A program made the translations under genes and the position numbers. Positions 5,804 through 6,198 of a stretch of 6,198 nt of DNA are shown here, in pieces. The stretch covers positions 1 through 6,198 of the forward strand of contig CAMZJG010000065.1 of the NCBI GenBank assembly GCA_947307505.1, in the 5' to 3' direction. The notes under the pieces are model-generated. The model worked only from the letters and a program-made list of their open reading frames with translations. It searched no databases and was not told where the DNA came from. Positions within the stretch are counted from its first letter, which is position 1; each line of letters begins with the position of its first letter. Source of the stretch: an uncultured Clostridia bacterium. Its GTDB lineage: Bacteria > Bacillota_A > Clostridia > Oscillospirales > Oscillospiraceae.

Positions 5804-5840
5804 GCTCCCTCCCCAAACCCGGGGAGGGAGCGTATTTTTT
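5804..5840 (+). terminator. Strong intrinsic terminator of gap
   Basis: A perfect 11-bp GC-rich stem (5804-5814 with 5821-5831), a 6-nt AAACCC loop, then GTATTTTTT. It begins 13 bp after the gap stop codon, so gap ends here and the downstream lipoprotein gene needs its own promoter. Confidence 0.93.
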
Positions 5841-5881
5841 GCGGAAATTTGAGTTTTTTCGGAGTTTTTTCAAAAAACCTC

Positions 5882-5912
5882 TTGACATTGACGCGACGTC
5901 AAATTGTAGGGT
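5882..5912 (+). promoter_or_regulatory. MerR-type promoter and operator upstream of the lipoprotein gene
   Basis: TTGACA at 5882-5887 and TAGGGT at 5907-5912 are 19 bp apart, and the spacer holds a perfect dyad TTGACG-CGA-CGTCAA at 5888-5902. MerR-family activators bind just such dyads inside over-long 19-20 bp spacers and twist the DNA to align the boxes; the classical mer promoter has the same 31-bp layout with a TAAGGT -10. A T6/A6-rich block (5853-5877) precedes the -35 like an UP element. The -10 is poor by itself, as expected for an activator-dependent promoter. The regulator is not in the window. Confidence 0.6.
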
Positions 5913-5935
5913 GAGGGCAGAAAGGAGGGATTTCC

Positions 5936-6198
5936 GTGAAAAAAGTTCTGATCCTTCTCTCCATCCTGGTCCTTACCCTGACCCTGGTCCTGCTGGCCGG
6001 CTGCTCAGGCGAGGCAAAGGAACCGGCTCCGGCCTGGCCTGAGCGCCTCACCGGGGAGTACGACGCGAGTCTGACCTTCACACTGAAGGGGACAGCGCCG
6101 GAGGCCGCGGGGGTGGACAGCCTCACCGGGCGCATGACCGCCCTCTTCCCCACGGACGGCGGCACCCTGGCCCTGGGCTGGCGGCGGGTCGCCGGGGC
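5936..6198 (+). CDS. Putative lipoprotein, N-terminal part (runs off the right edge)
   Basis: At least 87 residues are visible and the frame is open at the window end. The start is GTG at 5936, with AGGAGG 7 nt upstream and no ATG alternative. The N-terminus is a lipoprotein signal peptide: MKK, a Leu-rich core (residues 4-22) and the lipobox LAGC, with the lipidated Cys at residue 25. After cleavage the chain begins CSGEAKEPAPAWPERLTGEY, a short linker followed by what looks like beta-strand-rich sequence (DASLTFTLKG). The mature protein would be anchored on the outer face of the cytoplasmic membrane. I do not recognise the family and the missing C-terminus prevents assignment. It follows a MerR-like promoter, so it may be induced by a small molecule, drug or metal. 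Confidence 0.85.
   Translation, partial: MKKVLILLSILVLTLTLVLLAGCSGEAKEPAPAWPERLTGEYDASLTFTLKGTAPEAAGVDSLTGRMTALFPTDGGTLALGWRRVAG

Noticed and set aside
5804..5831. Similarity of this hairpin to the one at 976-1005 as a dispersed repeat
   Set aside because: Both are C/G-rich terminator stems of related composition, but the sequences and loops differ. No repeat family is supported.

Overview
The window looks like a GC-rich chromosome segment from a Gram-positive anaerobe of the class Clostridia, most likely an Oscillospiraceae-type gut bacterium (Flavonifractor/Oscillibacter-like). This is inferred from AGGAGG-type ribosome sites, sigma-A promoters with A-tract upstream regions, tidy hairpin-plus-T terminators, a lipobox lipoprotein, and a STAS protein of a kind common in gut Clostridia. 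No species assignment is possible by eye. I see no mobile element, CRISPR array, tRNA or rRNA.

Layout from left to right: (1) the left edge carries an A-rich block and a TTGACA box that appears to start a leftward transcript outside the window. (2) A small VOC-fold (glyoxalase-like) metalloenzyme gene (137-520, minus) is divergent from a STAS-domain anti-sigma-factor-antagonist gene (662-958, plus), with the two -35 boxes 8 bp apart. (3) A bidirectional terminator (976-1005) separates the STAS gene from a leftward two-gene cell-surface glycan operon: a family 2 glycosyltransferase (2512-3549) followed 4 bp later by an O-antigen-ligase/Wzy-type membrane protein (1011-2507). It has its own extended -10 promoter at 3636-3664. 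(4) A GntR/HutC-type regulator with a UTRA ligand domain (3760-4545, minus) is divergent from the glycolytic glyceraldehyde-3-phosphate dehydrogenase gene (4783-5790, plus). The 237-bp divergent region holds two good promoters, several small dyads and spaced A-tracts. (5) After a strong terminator, a lipoprotein gene (5936 to the right edge, incomplete) starts from a promoter with 19-bp spacing and a perfect dyad in the spacer, the architecture used by MerR-family activators.

Functionally this is a run of short transcription units rather than one system. The glycosyltransferase and the Wzy/ligase protein probably act together on a surface polysaccharide or glycan. The GntR regulator is placed to control itself and perhaps gap. 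The VOC, STAS and lipoprotein genes have no visible partner here. I found no convincing undescribed multi-gene system. The most noteworthy signals are regulatory: the MerR-like promoter and the gntR-gap intergenic region.
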